Shown: in pieces, positions 33,318 through 44,122 of the stretch
Position numbering within the stretch: position 1 is the first letter of the stretch
Layout of the letters: each line of letters opens with the position of its first letter
Made by a program: the position numbers and the translations under genes
Source: Neoarius graeffei
Taxonomy: Eukaryota > Chordata > Actinopteri > Siluriformes > Ariidae
Assembly (NCBI RefSeq): GCF_027579695.1
Contig: NC_083592.1
Coordinates: 36,028,714-36,092,713, forward strand
Direction of reading: 5' to 3'
DNA length: 64,000 nt
The notes under the pieces: generated by a model
Seen by the model: the letters and a program-made list of their open reading frames with translations, nothing else
Databases searched by the model: none
Told to the model about the DNA's origin: nothing

Positions 33318-34955
33318 ATGGCACAAACAAAGGAGATTTCTGAGGACCTCAGAAAAATCATTGTTGATGCTCATCAGGCTGGAAAAGGTTACAAAACCAT
33401 CTCTAAAGAGTTTGGACTCCACCAATCCACAGTCAGACAGATTGTGTACAAATGGAGGAAATTCAAGACCATTGTTACCCTCCCCAGGAGTAACTTCTAA
33501 GCAACGGAAGGCCTCTCTCACACTGGCTAATGTTAATGTTCATGAGTCCACCATCAGGAGAACACTGAGCAACAATGGTGTGCATGGCAGGGTTGCAAGG
33601 AGAAAGCCACTGCTCTCCAAAAAGAACATTGCTGCTCATCTGCAGTCTGCTAAAGATCATGTGGACAAACCAGAAGGCTATTGGAAAAATGTTTTGTGGA
33701 CGGATGAGACCAAAATAGAACATTTTGGTTTAAATGAGAAGCGTTATGTTTGGAGAAAGGAAAACACTGCATTCCAGCATAAGAACCTTATCCCATCTGT
33801 GAAACATGGTGGTGGTAGTATCATGGTTTGGGCCTGTTTTGCTGCATCTGGGCCAGGGCGGCTTGCCATCATTGATGGAACAATGAATTCTGAATTATAC
33901 CAGCGAATTCGAAAGGAAAATGTCAGGACATCTCTCCATGAACTGAATCTCAAGAGAAGGTGGGTCATGCAGCAAGACAACGACCCTAAGCACACAAGTC
34001 ATTCTACCAAAGAATGGTTAAAGAAGAATAAAGTTAATGTTTTGGAATGGCCAAGTCAAAGTCCTGACCTTAATCCAATCGAAATGTTGTGGAAGGACCT
34101 GAAGCGAGTAGTTCATGTGAGGAAACCCACCAACATCCCAGAGCTGAAGCTGTTCTGTACGGAGGAATGGGCTAAAATTCCTCCAAGCCGGTGTGCAGGA
34201 CTGATCAACAGTTACCGCAAACGTTTATGGCCCTTTTCCACTACCCTTTTTCAGCTCACTTCAGCTCGCTTCAGCTCACTTCAGCCCGACACGGCTCGCG
34301 TTTCGACTACCAAAAACCAGCACAACTCAGCTCGCTTCAGCCCTGCTTAGCCCCTAAAACTCGCACGGTTTTGGAGTGGGGCTGAAGCGAGCCAAAGCGA
34401 GCTGAGTGAGGCTGGGGGCGTGAGCAGACACTCCCCTGTGCACTGATTGGTGAGGAGGAGTGTCCTCACATGCCCCGCGAGCGCGCTGGGATCTGTAAAC
34501 ACTGCAAACCCGGAAGGAGAAGAATTACAAATTACGAGAATTTCTGAAGCCTTATGCGCCTCGCCTCATCTATACGCTCTTGCCAGTATCTGTCCGCGTT
34601 GTCGGTGACAACAAGCCACAGCACCAAGACCAGCAACACTAACGACTCCATGTCCTCCATGTTTATTGTTTACTATCCGGGTCGTGAGACTACCGCTTAA
34701 AAGCTCACTGATGTCACTGTTTGCGCCGCTTAACGACATCACCTGACGTCCACCCACTTTCGCTAACTCCACCCAATGTGTCCACCCACTTCCAGCCAGC
34801 ACGGTTCAGCGCGGTTGTAGTCGAAATGCAACTCCAACAGCCCCGCTCAGCCCGACTCAGTACGGCACGGCTCAGCCCGACTCAGCCGCGTTTGTAGTGG
34901 AAAAGCGGCATTAGTTGCAGTTATTGCTGCACAAGGGGGTCACACCAGATACTGA
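33318..34955 (+). pseudogene. Tc1-family transposase pseudogene, catalytic part intact
   Basis: Start ATG at 33318 (MAQTKEISEDL). After 58 codons a deletion removes 71 nt relative to the 2.8-kb copy, joining CCCCAGGAG to TAACTTC and shifting the frame; a stop follows at once. In the new frame the catalytic domain reads through without stops. It has the second HTH half (HESTIRRTL), the first Asp (WTDETKIEHF), GGGSIMVWACF, the second Asp (QQDNDPKHTS) and the Glu (PDLNPIEMLW). The order and DD34E signature match active Tc1 enzymes. The MITE at 34228 interrupts the last residues, and the final codons to the TGA at 34953 lie beyond it. Deletion plus insertion make it inactive. Confidence 0.95.
34228..34910. 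mobile_element. MITE (TTA TSD) in Tc1 transposase
   Basis: A 683-bp element flanked by TTA (34225-34227 and 34911-34913). Ends are TGGCCCTTTTCCACTAC and, inverted, TGCCGCTTTTCCACTAC. Subterminal arrays of CAGCTCGCTTCAGC-like and CAGCCCGACTCAG-like motifs occur in opposite orientations near each end. It is GC-rich inside and encodes no transposase. The 3-bp TTA duplication suggests a PIF/Harbinger helper. Confidence 0.93.
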
Positions 34956-35177
34956 AAGCAAAGGTTCACATACTTTTGCCACTCACAGATGTGTAATATT
35001 GGATCATTTTCCTCAATACATAAATGACCAAGTATAATATTTTTGTCTCATTTGTTTAACTGGGTTCTCTTTATCTACTTTTAGGACTCGTGTGAAAATC
35101 TGATGATGTTTTAGGTCATATTTAGGCAGAAATATAGAAAATTCTAAAGGGTTCACAAACTTTCAAGCACCACTGTA

Positions 35178-35733
35178 GAAGCCCATGGCATTTTCCTCCA
35201 TTCCTTTTAGTCTTTAAAGGCAAACTGGAGATATCAAATGCCCAAATAAGACGATGCTTTACTGCATAGAGCTTAGTCATTGTTGAGTCTGGTTTCAGCC
35301 TAATGAAAGAAGACTTGCATTTTATCTGATACTGTTGTGATTACTCATTAGCTATCCACCATAAAGTCAGCAAACACTTTGGGTGACCACCAAAAAGCAA
35401 AAGCTTTCTAGTTTTGCTTCCTCTGCATGCAGGATGTATACAAGCAAAAACTCTTGCTGTTTAAACACAAAAGGAAATGTGCTCGAACCACTTTTAACAG
35501 GAGAGACCAACTGAGACCAAAGTCTTAAAAAACTGAGGTTCCTCTTATCTTAGCTATATTCTCTGGTTCTGCAGAGGAATACCACTGAAACTAAAGTGAC
35601 TTTCCCAATGGGGCCCTGTTTTTTCCTCATGTTAAAGCACAAAATAACAGATACCAAAAATAAATAAATACCCAGACAAAATAAAAAAGCTATTGAGTAA
35701 AGCTTTGCAGTGCCATTTGTATCCCACTAATAT
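35178..35733. other. Intergenic, no gene seen
   Basis: Nothing recognised. It ends in the left duplication of the next V-SINE. Confidence 0.45.
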
Positions 35734-36109
35734 CTCATCTCATCTCATTATCTCTAGCCGCTTTATCCTTCTACAGGGTCGCAGGCAAGCTGGAGCCTAT
35801 CCCAGCTGACTACGGGCGAAAGGCGGGGTACACCCTGGACAAGTCGCCAGGTCATCACAGGGCTGACACATAGACACAGACAACCATTCACACTCACATT
35901 CACACCTACGGTCAATTTAGAGTCACCAGTTAACCTAACCTGCATGTCTTTGGACTGTGGGGGAAACCGGAGCACCCGGAGGAAACCCACGTGGACACGG
36001 GGAGAACATGCAAACTCCACACAGAAAGGCCCTCACCGGCCCCAGGGCTTGAACCCAGGACCTTCTTGCTGTGAGGCGACAGCGCTAACCACTACACCAC
36101 CGTGCCGCC
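35734..36109 (-). mobile_element. V-SINE copy, full length
   Basis: Minus strand, bracketed by TCCCACTAATAT (35722-35733 and 36110-36121). Confidence 0.95.
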
Positions 36110-36135
36110 TCCCACTAATATACTATTTATAAATA

Positions 36136-36698
36136 CACTCACCAGCCACTTTATTAGGAACACCCATATACCTGCTGTTTTCTGCAGTTCTCTAATCAGC
36201 CGATCCCTTGACAGCAGCACAATGCATAAAATCATGCAGCTACAAATCAAGAGCTTCAGTTAATGTTCACTTCAAACATCAGAATGGGAAAAATTGTGAT
36301 CTCAAAGTGTGACTTTCTTTCACTGTGGCGTGGGTGTTGGTTTGAGCCAGATGGACTGGTTTGAGTATTTCAGAAACTGCTGATCTCCTGGGGTTTTCAC
36401 ACACAACCGTCTCTAGAGTTTACACAGAATGGTGCGAAAAACAAAAAACACTGAGTGACCGACATTTCTGTGAGTGGAAACAAACGCCTTGTTGATAAGA
36501 GAGGGCAGAGGAAAATGGCCAGATTGGTTCAAGCTGCCAGGAAGGATATAGTAACTCATAGCGACTCTTTACAACTGTGGTGAGCAGAAAAGCATCTCAA
36601 CATCCAACAGCAGAAGACCAGATTGGGTTCCGCTCCTGCAGCCAAGAACAGGGATCTTAGGATCAAGAACAAGTGTTTATTAAAGTGGCCAGTCAGTG
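36136..36698. mobile_element. Tc1/mariner-type non-autonomous element
   Basis: A 563-bp element with ends CACTCACCAGCCACTTTATT and, inverted, CACTGACTGGCCACTTTA, flanked by TA (36134-36135 and 36699-36700). Same family as the outer element at 29179. Confidence 0.92.
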
Positions 36699-36800
36699 TA
36701 TGTTCTGTATAGAGATCTTGCAGTCACGTGACCGGAATGTAAACAGCCGCCATCTTGTCGGTAAAAAACACAGCTGAATACTGCTGCACTCGTGTACAAA

Positions 36801-37128
36801 ATGGATCAATTTCAACCGACGGACTACACGGCTCATTTTTCTAATGAACAGTTAATTAGATATATGTCTAAAATAAACGACCTACAGATTAGTGACCCTT
36901 ATCGATTACCGGATGTAGTTTTCACGACCGTGTCAGCGGATATTGAACTGCCAGCGGAATACCCAGACGTGTATAATTACCTCATTAACTTTCCCTCGCT
37001 GTTCAGTGGTGAAGCACTGCATGCTTATAAATCTCTGGACAGTTATCTTTACAGAAATTCAGGATTTGTTCAGCCACCCTCAGATGTGGCATCTTGTAAA
37101 CAAGAAAATAACAATCCTCATTGGATGG
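36801..37128 (+). CDS. First exon of a transposon accessory protein
   Basis: Frame from the ATG at 36801 (MDQFQPTDYTAHFSNEQ) through LPAEYPDVYNYLINFPSL and EALHAYKSLDSYLYRNSG to HWMG. It is followed at 37129 by GTAAGT, a strong donor, so this reads as a complete first exon of about 109 codons without stops. The homologue at 9290-9517 is shorter. The layout, including the AYKSLDSY motif, recalls the N-termini of fish transposon proteins carrying SWIM and YqaJ-like domains; that link is from memory. No downstream exon is present, so it is a remnant or part of a non-autonomous derivative. Confidence 0.6.
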
Positions 37129-37201
37129 GTAAGTCACTTAAGTATTACTAGTACTGATACTAGATATATCAGTAGTATCTAGTATAGCACTGACCAGCCG
37201 A

Positions 37202-37583
37202 TTATAGAATAGAATAAGGTAATTCCAGCTGTAATTCCAAATCATCCGTCTTGTTTACCATGGATCTGGCGTTGGAGAAGTAGAGGCTTGGCAGTGGAGA
37301 TTTGAGTGGCTGTTTTCTGAGCTTAGTCAACAGGCCGGCTCTGCCTGCAGCCTCGCTTTTGCTTCCGCTCCCGACGCCGCCTCCTTCGCCTGCCAGACCC
37401 GATAACAATCCACGGAGACCCCACTGGTCTCACTATCTCGTGCGGAATGTTGTGCATGCGATGGAAATCGCTACAAACCATCATTTTCTGCTGGAAACCA
37501 ATGTCCAGTAAGTCCATACGGTTGTAGTGGATATTGAAGTCTGGTACAGACGAACAACACGCAAAAATACACACAAAAAACAT
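37202..37583 (-). pseudogene. LINE endonuclease N-terminal fragment
   Basis: Two minus-strand frames joined by a frameshift. The upstream frame has HNIPHEIVRPVGSPWIVI followed by an Arg-rich stretch and RKQKRGCRQS. The downstream one has GLLTKLRKQPLKSPLPSLYF, then SNARSMVNKTDDLELQ. This is the region just before and into the AP-endonuclease domain of fish LINE proteins, where the canonical text reads like LPS(I/L)...N(V/A)(R/Q)SL.NK.D(E/D)L. It sits inside the 36707 element, as an insertion into it or a capture by it. Confidence 0.7.
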
Positions 37584-37717
37584 AAAAAACGTGCACAGGT
37601 AGGGACCAGAAGTAGAACCAGAAGTAGAAGTAGAAGGCGGAAATATGGCGTTTGACCGACAAGATGGCGTCTGTTACAATCTGGATCGGCTGTTACGTCA
37701 CATGCAAGATCTCTATA

Positions 37718-38052
37718 AAGTAAAGGTAAAGGACATTATAAACACAGGTAAAGTGCCCTTTACCTGAACCTACATGCATCTTTCAGTACATAGCATAAAC
37801 TATGAATAAAAAAACTATCAACATCACTTAGGAAACATTTTCCTGTAATTACACATTTCCTTGAAATACAACCTTTTTTTTTTTTTTGCTTTTTTGTGTG
37901 AATCTATTTTATCATCCCATGCTTGAAACATTTTTTTTACACGAGTCCTCCATTATAGATTATGAAAACAAAATTACATTTTAATTGTCTCTCACAACAT
38001 TCACTCAGTCATGTTACCTGAACATATTTCACCCCTGTGAAGTGTGCATATT
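37718..38052. other. Intergenic, no gene seen
   Basis: Nothing recognised apart from a T-rich run near 37870. Confidence 0.45.
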
Positions 38053-38375
38053 GCATGGCATGGTGGGGCAGCGGTTAATACTGTCACCTCACAGCAAGAA
38101 GGTTCTGGGTTTGAACCTCATGGTCGACTTACTGTGTGGAGTTTGCATATTCTCACTGTACCTGCATGTTTTTTTTTTCCTTTTTCTGGGTGCTCTGGTT
38201 TCCTCCAACAGGCTAAGGTCAACTGGCCATTCTAAATAGCCCATAGGTGTGAATGGTTGCTTATCTCTGTGTTTGCCCTGCGATAAATTGACGACTGTAT
38301 CCCTGGGCCTACTCAGCTGGGTTGGCTGCAGCATCCCCTGCAACCCTGACAGATAAGCACTATGGATATATGAAT
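38053..38375 (+). mobile_element. V-SINE copy, worn
   Basis: Plus-strand, diverged V-SINE: head (GGCAGCGGTTAATACTGTCA, box B-like GGGTTTGAACC), degraded core, tail GATAAGCAC. No clear target duplication. Confidence 0.8.
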
Positions 38376-38478
38376 AGGGCCAGTTCCACAACTCACATGT
38401 TCAAATAGACAATGCATCATCTGAATTGATTGCTGGGTTAACACATTTTGCATGCCTTCTTTGATTAAATAATAATTT

Positions 38479-38847
38479 CATTCATTATCTCTAGCCGCTT
38501 TATCCTTCTACAGGGTCGCAGGCAAGCTGGAGCCTATCCCAGCTGACTACGGGTGAAAGGCGGGGTACACCCTGGACAAGTCGCCAGGTCATCACAGGGC
38601 TGACACATAGACACAGACAACCATTCACACTCACATTCACACCTACGGTCAATTTAGAGTCACCAGTTAACCTAACCTGCATGTCTTTGGACTGTGGGGG
38701 AAACCAGAGCACCCGGAGGAAACCCACACGGACACGGGGAGAACATGCAAACTCCGCACAGAAAGGCCCTCGCCAGCCCCGGGGCTTGAACCCAGGACCT
38801 TCTTGCTGTGAGGCGACAGCGCTAACCACTACACCACCGTGCCGCCC
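38479..38847 (-). mobile_element. V-SINE copy, full length
   Basis: Minus strand, bracketed by TAAATAATAATTT (38466-38478 and 38848-38860). Confidence 0.95.
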
Positions 38848-38860
38848 TAAATAATAATTT

Positions 38861-39121
38861 TTTAAACAAAATTGAATTTTTACAAAGGTGAAATGGCACC
38901 CGAATCGTGGATTCACTCTCATATTGGCTTGCCTGAACACACTATACACACTGAAAATCATTTCATATTATTTGAAACTCAGTTCATATCAAAGGTGTGG
39001 TGAAGTAGAGCGTTTGTTTGCTGCATAGTAAACTTACTAGTGCCAAATGTAATTCCATTTAATTACGGGTATCTTACATTTCAGTGAGCAATTCATAATA
39101 CATTTCTGATCAACAACAACA

Positions 39122-39122
<1 letters not shown>
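38861..39122. other. Intergenic, no gene seen
   Basis: Nothing recognised. Confidence 0.4.

Positions 39123-39187
<65 letters not shown>
39123..39187. repeat. (TG)n microsatellite
   Basis: About 32 uninterrupted TG units, likely polymorphic. Confidence 0.97.
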
Positions 39188-39191
<4 letters not shown>

Positions 39192-39599
39192 CTCCCCTTA
39201 CTAATTGAAGGAATTTGAAAATAAGTAGGTATCATTAACATCAAGGCGCAATTACAGGGTTCTGTTGGAGGATCTATGCTATAATTCAAAGCTGACGCAG
39301 CATGTGCAATACCTGAAAAGTCACAATACTTTCAGAAATCAGCTCTGTTACTGACTCAGGAAGGTTGAACAAAGTCTGTTATTTTTCTACATCATCAGCT
39401 AGCATGAAGAAAGAGCCAACAGATTTCCATAAGGGAATTATTTGTCATAGCTTTAAGAACAATGATTATTCAAGACCCTCATGCTGTCAGAATTTGGAAG
39501 GAAATCTTTTCAGCTTGAATAAATCCAGTGCTGCCATCTTGTGGTCAGAGGGGAAAAATTAAGTCCATCTGAAAGGGAGGTGAGAGGGAGATAGAGGTC
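39188..39599. other. Intergenic, no gene seen
   Basis: Nothing recognised. It ends in the left duplication of the next V-SINE. Confidence 0.45.
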
Positions 39600-40703
39600 C
39601 GTCCATCCATCCATCCATCCATCCATAATCTGTAGCTGCTTATCCTGTACAGGGTCGCAGGCAAGCTGGAACCTATCCCAGCTGACTACGGGTGAGAGGC
39701 GGAGTACACCCTGGACAAGTCGCCAGGTCATCACAGGGCTGACACTTAGGCCAAGTTTACATTAGACCGTATCTGTCTCGTTTTCTTCGCGGATGCACTG
39801 TCCGTTTACATTAAAACGCCTGGAAATGCCGGGAAACGGGAATCCGCCAGGGTCCACGTATTCAATCCAGTTCGTGTCTGGTCCGGTGCTGTGTAAACAT
39901 TGAGAATACGCGGATACGCTGTGCTGAGCTCTAGCTGGCGTCGTCATTGGACAACGTCACTGTGACATCCACCTTCCTGATTCGCTGGCGTTGGTCATGT
40001 GACGCGACTGCTGAAAAACGGCGCGGACTTCCGCCTTGTATCACCTTTCATTAAAGAGTATAAAAGTATGAAAATACTGCAAATACTGATGCAAATACTG
40101 CCCATTGTATAGTTATGATTGTCTTTAGGCTTGCCATCCTTCCACTTGCAAGTGGTAAGTGACGCGCATGCCCGACATGCACTGAGATCACACACACAGC
40201 GGCTCAGTCCCAAATCACTGCTCGTGCGCTATACTCGCGCGCTCTGTGAGCTGCGCAGGGCCGGAGTGCGCACCCTCCAGAGGGCACTCGCTGTTCAGGG
40301 CGGAGTGATTTGGAGCGCAGGATGCCTGCGGAGCCGAGCGTATCCGTGTATTGGCGTTGCTATGTGCACGCAAATCGTGTATTGGCGTTGCTGTGTGCAC
40401 ACTAATCGTTTTAAAAACGTTAATCTGATGATCCGCTGATACGGTCTAATGTAAACCCCACCATAGAGACAAACAACCATTCACACTCACATTCACACCT
40501 ACAGTCAATTTAGAGCCACCAATTAGCCTAACCTGCATGTCTTTGGACTGTGGGGGAAACTGGAGCACCCGGAGGAAACCCATGTGGACATGGGGAGAAC
40601 ATGCAAACTCCGCACAGAAAGGCCCTCGCCAGCCGCTGGGCTCGAACCCGGACCTTCTTGCTGTGAGGAGACAGCGCTAACCACTACACCACCGTGCTGC
40701 CCC
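39600..40703 (-). mobile_element. V-SINE copy split by a MITE
   Basis: Minus strand, bracketed by GGAGATAGAGGTC (39587-39599 and 40704-40716). The MITE at 39749-40462 interrupts it between GCTGACAC and GAGACAAAC. Confidence 0.94.
39749..40462. mobile_element. MITE family 1, copy 4
   Basis: A 714-bp copy in the same orientation as 11110. Flanks are TTA (39746-39748) and ATA (40463-40465). The intact V-SINE has ATA here, so the left flank carries one change. It is slightly longer than the other copies near 40160-40185. Confidence 0.92.
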
Positions 40704-40725
40704 GGAGATAGAGGTCTTATTTTAC

Positions 40726-40911
40726 TATTACATTAATGGCATTTAGCAGACACTCTTATCCAGAGCAAAGTACAACATATGCAGAGCAGCCTGTTGGGGG
40801 TTAGGCGCCTTGCTCAAGGGCACTTCAGCCTTTCCTGCTGGTCCAGGCAATCCAACCAGCAACCTTTTGGTCCCAAAGCTGCTTCTCTAACCATTAGGCC
40901 ATGGCTTCCCC
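40726..40911 (-). mobile_element. tRNA-derived SINE, third family
   Basis: Minus-strand SINE: tail ATTTAGCAGACACTCTTATC with CCAGAGCAAAGTAC, middle GTTAGGCGCCTTGCTCAAGG, head complement ending AACCATTAGGCCATGGCTTC. Common in fish. No target duplication identified. Confidence 0.7.
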
Positions 40912-41404
40912 CTATATGACACTGTAGTTAAAGTTTAAGTAGTTGTTACATTTCAATTATTGTACGGTATTGTACAATGATATTTTACAGATGAATATGT
41001 AAGAACCAGTTGCATGTTTCAATGCACATACATTGAATGTCATTTGATCTGATTTCCACGTCAAATTTCAATGTTGCCTGAAGTGTTGAAATCAATACTG
41101 ATTTTGTATAGTATCGCTTACTAACAATATCTGAGAGTTTCCAGTCCTGAGTTCCCTCATGTCCAAAAAAAAAGGAAAGGAAATAACCAGAATAATCAAA
41201 TAACTACAATGTACAACAGTAGTATCTTCTCTGCACTATTTGGTGAATTTCACACAGTTGTATTCATGTTAACGCTCTCCAGCCTGAGATATGTCTCTGC
41301 ACACCAACTATCTCCTTGTTCATACTAATTATAGCATTCTTATTATAGCATGATGATCGATCATGACGACTAAAATTCATCATTATGTATTGAGGCAGAC
41401 TCAC
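40912..41404. other. Intergenic, no gene seen
   Basis: Nothing recognised. Confidence 0.45.
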
Positions 41405-41729
41405 TCACTTCTTCCAGCTTGTCCTACTTTTGTATGTGGAGTTGCTATTGAGCCACATGTCATATGAATTGGAGCATAATTTTACACCGGATGCCCTTCC
41501 TGCCACAACCCTCCCATTTCCAGGCTTGGGAAACAAACATTCACACCTATGGATAAGCCAGTCAACCTAACTGCATGTCTTTGGACTGTGGGGGAAACTG
41601 GAACACCAGGAGGAAACCCACACGCGCCATGCAAACTCTATACAGAAAGGCCCCTGCCAGCCACTGGGCTCAAACCCAGAACCTTCTTGCTGTGAGGCAA
41701 CAGTGCTAACCACTGCACCACCATGATGC
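41405..41729 (-). mobile_element. V-SINE with a DANA-like tail
   Basis: Minus-strand V-SINE with the usual head and core but a different 3' part, ACCGGATGCCCTTCCTGCCA, which matches the tail type of zebrafish DANA rather than the CCTGCGACCCTGTAGAA tail of the other copies. A distinct subfamily. Confidence 0.75.
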
Positions 41730-43110
41730 TAGTTTGGAAGACTGGATGCAGAAAAAAAAAAGTTAGCAACCACCAACAAATCAGTAGTAATAAGGTGCCC
41801 TTAGTTCTGATTTAAATCTGTAATATGCATTATGACTGTGGAGCTTTACATAAGGTTCTGTTAGAATATACTGTATTTGCTTGTGTTACACCAAAGTACA
41901 CCTTGTCACTGAACGCAAGCTGTAAGTACATAAACAGCGCTGCAGACAAGCTAGTATTGCACTACATTGTGTATTAGACCACTCGTTTTATGATAAGATT
42001 ATCGACAGGAACGTATCACACCATGATGAGTCTTAAGATCAGCCAAGGTCCTGTCTAAACCTCAGTGATAATACCATTCATATCAGTTGTGCTTATCTTA
42101 ATTCCAGTAAACATGAAATGCACAGAAGCTATAGTAATTACGTTACTCTGCTTACTAATGTGACTAAACAAACATTTATCTTTGGAAGAGGTGGATAAAA
42201 CTGCTGAAGCGAGACACTGGCACTGTCCTCTGCTCTGCACGGTTGGCATTTTAGTATATGCACAATGGCATCCTATTCCCAGTGGAGAGAAAACAGCCTC
42301 AATGTGTTCCCAGTCCAGGTGGAGTGTGCCATTTTTGAGGCAGATGGCAAAGGGATGACACATGGGTACAGGGTTGACAGACTGTCCAGTCAAAGAGGGC
42401 TCGCTTTGTTTTGGGCATAATCACCAGTAAGCAAAGTGGCAAAATAAATTGCTTTATTACTAAATTATACCTTTCATTGTACTTTTAAGGTATGGATGTG
42501 TTTGTTTTCCACTAAGTATTGGTCATATATAGATAAACAGCATAAACATTGCTTCAGGATGTAGTAGTAAAGCTCAGGAGAAAGATCTGACCCTGATTTT
42601 GAAATAGTTCATTTATGTAGTGGTGCAAACCTAGCCTTTGCCATTGTGTGTTCCGATCTCAAAAAAGTCTCATATACTCTGATTATGCAAGGCACTGCAT
42701 CATATCATCCCAGCCAACTCAAAGACGAATCTGATTCTTCCTTCATTAACTGGTCTTTATTTGTTCTATTCCAATCTCAATGCTTAGTCTCGATGCTGAT
42801 GCACTGTCAGAGCTCGAAGCAAATTCCATGCAACCGTCCTGCTTTAAATGTATTATACAAAAAACACTGAGGTACTGCATAATGTCTCATCTCTCAAATA
42901 TGTCCTACGGTTTTTAGGTTTATATGCGTAGTTCATCTGCAGTGTCTCTCAGTGGAAAAAAAAAAAAAAAAGTTCTGCACACGATACATATTGATGTGCT
43001 GTAGAAATATTTGTGCCAAGTGACACAAAGATTGACACAAGCAGACATGGACTCACTTGCCACTTTCGCTGTCCAGAAAAAGAGGTTAACTCTTTGCTGT
43101 ATGAGTGAAC
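41730..43110. other. Intergenic, no gene seen
   Basis: No recognised repeat. The 112-codon minus frame at 42055-42393 has no motif. An A-run is at 42956-42972. Confidence 0.4.
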
Positions 43111-43264
43111 CTCATCCTCCTTTTTCTTTTCTGTTTTCCTATCTCTCTCCATCTCCCGTTCACCTATCATTCTGTCTTTCTCTGCCCCTATTGGTTCAGC
43201 GCTCTCCTCCCCAGCAGCACTGTCAGTGGGGGCTGCAGCAGTAACTGCATACAGCTCCAGGAAC
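43111..43264 (-). CDS. Candidate internal exon, unknown gene
   Basis: Minus strand. An acceptor-like TTTGCAG precedes a 154-nt open stretch starting FLELYAVTAAAPTDSAAGEE, then a charged tail EREMERDRKTEKKKEDE, ending before GTTCAC, a weak donor. The composition is more protein-like than its surroundings and the sequence is not repetitive. I cannot name the protein. The weak donor and pyrimidine-poor acceptor argue for caution. Confidence 0.25.
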
Positions 43265-43735
43265 CTGCAAATACTGCAGAGAGGATTTTTTTTTTTTTTT
43301 AAAGGCATCTAGTTTTTCCTTTATAGCTTTGGTTTGTATAACCATGATTTTATGTGTTAACATACATTTAAATGCTTTGTTTATAACACAGTATTAGAAG
43401 AGAGTCATTCTGAATTTAATTACATATATAATTAGCTAATAATAGACTGAAATTTCACGTTGCAGCTACATGTCAAACTTTTAGCTGTAAAATAAATTCC
43501 ACTAACCTCTTCAGGACAGAATTATTTCATGAACATTAGTTAATGTGTGCATTCATATTTGCCGACTTATTTTAGCCAGAAAGCCTTTTAATTCTTGAAC
43601 TTTCCACAGACAGAAATCACTTATTAATATTAGATGCATGTTGACATGATGTAGCTATAGACCTACAAGTTTTTGGATTTATTAAGGTTTTGCCTTAAAC
43701 CCAAGTGAACAATTAAACAGGGTAATAATAAGAAC
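43265..43735. other. Intergenic, no gene seen
   Basis: Nothing recognised. Confidence 0.45.
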
Positions 43736-44111
43736 GGGCGGCACGGTGGTGTAGTGGTTAGCGCTGTCGCCTCACAGCAAGAAGGTCCGGGTTCGAGACC
43801 CGTGGCCGGCGACGGCCTTTCTGTGCGGAGTTTGCATGTTCTCCCCGTGTCCGCGTGGGTTTCCTCCGGGTGCTCCGGTTTCCCCCACAGTCCAAAGACA
43901 TGCAGGTTAGGTTAACTGGTGGCTCTAAATTGACCGTAGGTGTGAATGTGAGTGTGAATGGTTGTCTGTGTCTATGTGTCAGCCCTGTGATGACCTGGTG
44001 ACTTGTCCAGGGTGTACCCCGCCTTTCGCCCGTAGTCAGCTGGGATAGGCTCCAGCTTGCCTGCGACCCTGTAGAAGGATAAAGCGGCTAGAGATAATGA
44101 GATGAGATGAG
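43736..44111 (+). mobile_element. V-SINE copy, tandem pair member 1
   Basis: Full-length, bracketed by AATAATAAGAAC (43724-43735) and ATAATAAGAAC (44112-44122). Confidence 0.95.
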
Positions 44112-44122
44112 ATAATAAGAAC

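Larger units (their letters stand above)
32951..35175 (+). mobile_element. Tc1-like DNA transposon with MITE insert
   Basis: Same family as 2472-4071. It is flanked by TA (32949-32950 and 35176-35177) with matching long inverted repeats. It is 2225 bp because a 683-bp MITE sits in the transposase gene. Confidence 0.94.
36707..37717. mobile_element. Relative of the 8.5-kb THAP element
   Basis: Bounded by TATAGAGATCTTGCAGTCAC and, inverted, TATAGAGATCTTGCATGTGA. Left part: an exon homologous to the fragment at 9290-9517. Right part: a piece of LINE on the minus strand, then terminal sequence shared with the left end of the 8.5-kb copy. The THAP exon is absent. The left end begins only six bases after the TA flank of the preceding element. 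Confidence 0.75.

Noticed and set aside
42055-42393. 112-codon minus-strand frame
   Set aside because: No recognisable motif; cysteine and histidine spacing fits no known domain.
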